This document shows positions 63,114-64,000 of a stretch of 64,000 nt of DNA, piece by piece. The position numbers and the translations under genes are program-made. Below the pieces are notes generated by a model. That model was given only the letters and a program-made list of their open reading frames with translations. It ran no database searches and was not told where the DNA came from. The stretch's first letter is position 1; every line of letters begins with the position of its first letter. The stretch is from Moringa oleifera (taxonomy: Eukaryota; Streptophyta; Magnoliopsida; Brassicales; Moringaceae). The stretch is taken from assembly GCA_021397835.1 (NCBI GenBank), contig JAJFZO010000889.1:4464001-4528000 (forward strand), written 5' to 3'.

Positions 63114-64000
63114 CCACCCACCACCCATTTTGTAACTATAAGTGTTATTTACAAAAGCACAAAGGGGCTGCCACCCAAGTTATTACCATTCCTAATTAAA
63201 ACATCAGCCTATTGTGAAGAATTTAAAGCTTGAAGCAAATTAACATAACAAATCAAGAATCATTAATTATTCAAAAACTTTTTTTGTCAAATATATCCGC
63301 AAACAATACACAATACAAAGATTCATAGTTGATATGACTTTCACTCATTGGAAGAACAATGAAAAGGTCTACAAATACTAATTTGGATGCAAGTTTTCTG
63401 ATACCTGCTTCTGGTGTATTCCATGATTAGATTGAGTCTTCGTGGGCTTAGTACGTCCACCATTTGTTAAAGTCCTTACATGCTGCCCATCGAGGCCTCA
63501 CATGCTACAGCTATATCATCTATAACAATTCACAATTTGAAAAGCATGTGATCAATATTAGATGCCACCTGTATTCCAATGGGATAATGAATGAAATTTC
63601 TGTGTAATTTGTGATAAATAAGGAATATGAAATTGAAACAAGATAATGAATTCCTGAAAGTCCAAACAGCAAAACCACTAATCAGGCCCATGAGATGCAA
63701 TGACTAGAGAGGCTTGCTCAGATTAACCTGAGACATGCCATATCCATCCCATTTTTAATTTAGAATCAGAACACATTAACCTATTATGTAATTTAGTTGT
63801 TGTGAAACTATCTGCTTATAATATATATACTGAACTAGTTATCATATCAGCCAAAACCAACAAATACGTTTTAATTATTAGAAAGATGCAGCTGCTTGAA
63901 GCCCTAAAATTGAATCTTTTCGCAATGGTCTTGGAAAAGCGGTTCTGTTCTTCTGGTTCCACGATAAGAAACTAGTGCTTATACAGATATCACTAAAACA

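Larger units (their letters stand above)
61051..64000. other. gene-poor right end
   Basis: AT-rich DNA with no supportable gene. It includes (CTAT)n at 61401-61419 and (CA)n at 63092-63113. Minus-strand stretches near 63413-63470 and 63895-63990 could be exons or UTR of a gene extending beyond the window, but I cannot support a product. Confidence 0.5.

Noticed and set aside
63413..63990. exons of a further minus-strand gene at the right edge
   Set aside because: Two short open stretches (one before a GTATC donor-like site) exist, but they are too short and unrecognised to support a product.
1..64000. CRISPR array, bacterial operon, phage or viral insertion
   Set aside because: No regularly spaced repeats, no ribosome binding sites or polycistronic genes, and no reverse transcriptase, integrase or capsid frames. 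The window is plant nuclear DNA throughout.

Overview
This is a nuclear segment from a eudicot plant, most likely a rosid. The evidence is spliced genes with GT-AG introns, AT-rich intergenic DNA, plant-only families (LBD, Dof, HHO, SnRK2, DYW-type PPR, NRG1-type NLR, SKU5-similar) and two nuclear tRNA genes. I cannot name the genus from the sequence alone. All exon models were spliced by eye from frame, GT-AG sites and remembered family sequences; every one closes in frame from its first to its last exon.

Layout. Positions 1-389 (+) hold the C-terminal end of an LBD36/ASL1-like LOB-domain factor. 1284-7086 (-) is a nine-exon Misato/DML1 tubulin-like gene. 8873-10660 (-) is an HHO5-like GARP/G2 repressor. 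14166-14236 (+) is tRNA-Glu(TTC). 15005-19552 (-) is a DEK_C plus double-SWIB chromatin protein. 24290-28440 (+) is a subclass III SnRK2 (SnRK2.2/2.3 type), a core ABA kinase. 29709-31787 (+) is an intronless PPR-DYW RNA editing factor. 32551-35684 (-) is an intact NRG1-type RPW8 helper NLR. 37704-37775 (-) is tRNA-Trp(CCA). 37890-38780 (-) is a small reticulon-like protein. 41249-44362 and 47667-50118 (+) are tandem SKU5-similar genes with matching intron positions. 51280-52320 (-) is a Dof zinc-finger factor. The last 11 kb is gene-poor. It contains a decayed copy of the Dof locus (relic coding part 59390-59629) in a duplicated block, and a noncoding stretch there is better preserved than the zinc finger.

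The genes do not form an operon-like unit. The main large-scale signal is collinearity. As I recall the Arabidopsis map, LBD36, SnRK2.3, NRG1 and SKS17 sit together near the end of chromosome 5, while SKS15, a PPR gene, HHO5 and the Misato homologue sit together on chromosome 4. Here both sets interleave in one order, as expected for an ancestral segment that Arabidopsis duplicated and then thinned differently on each copy. I did not find a convincing new biological system. The items most worth following are the conserved noncoding element upstream of Dof, the decayed Dof duplicate, the 3'UTR intron of the LBD gene, and a promoter-like island near 13.3-13.9 kb that has no recognisable gene.
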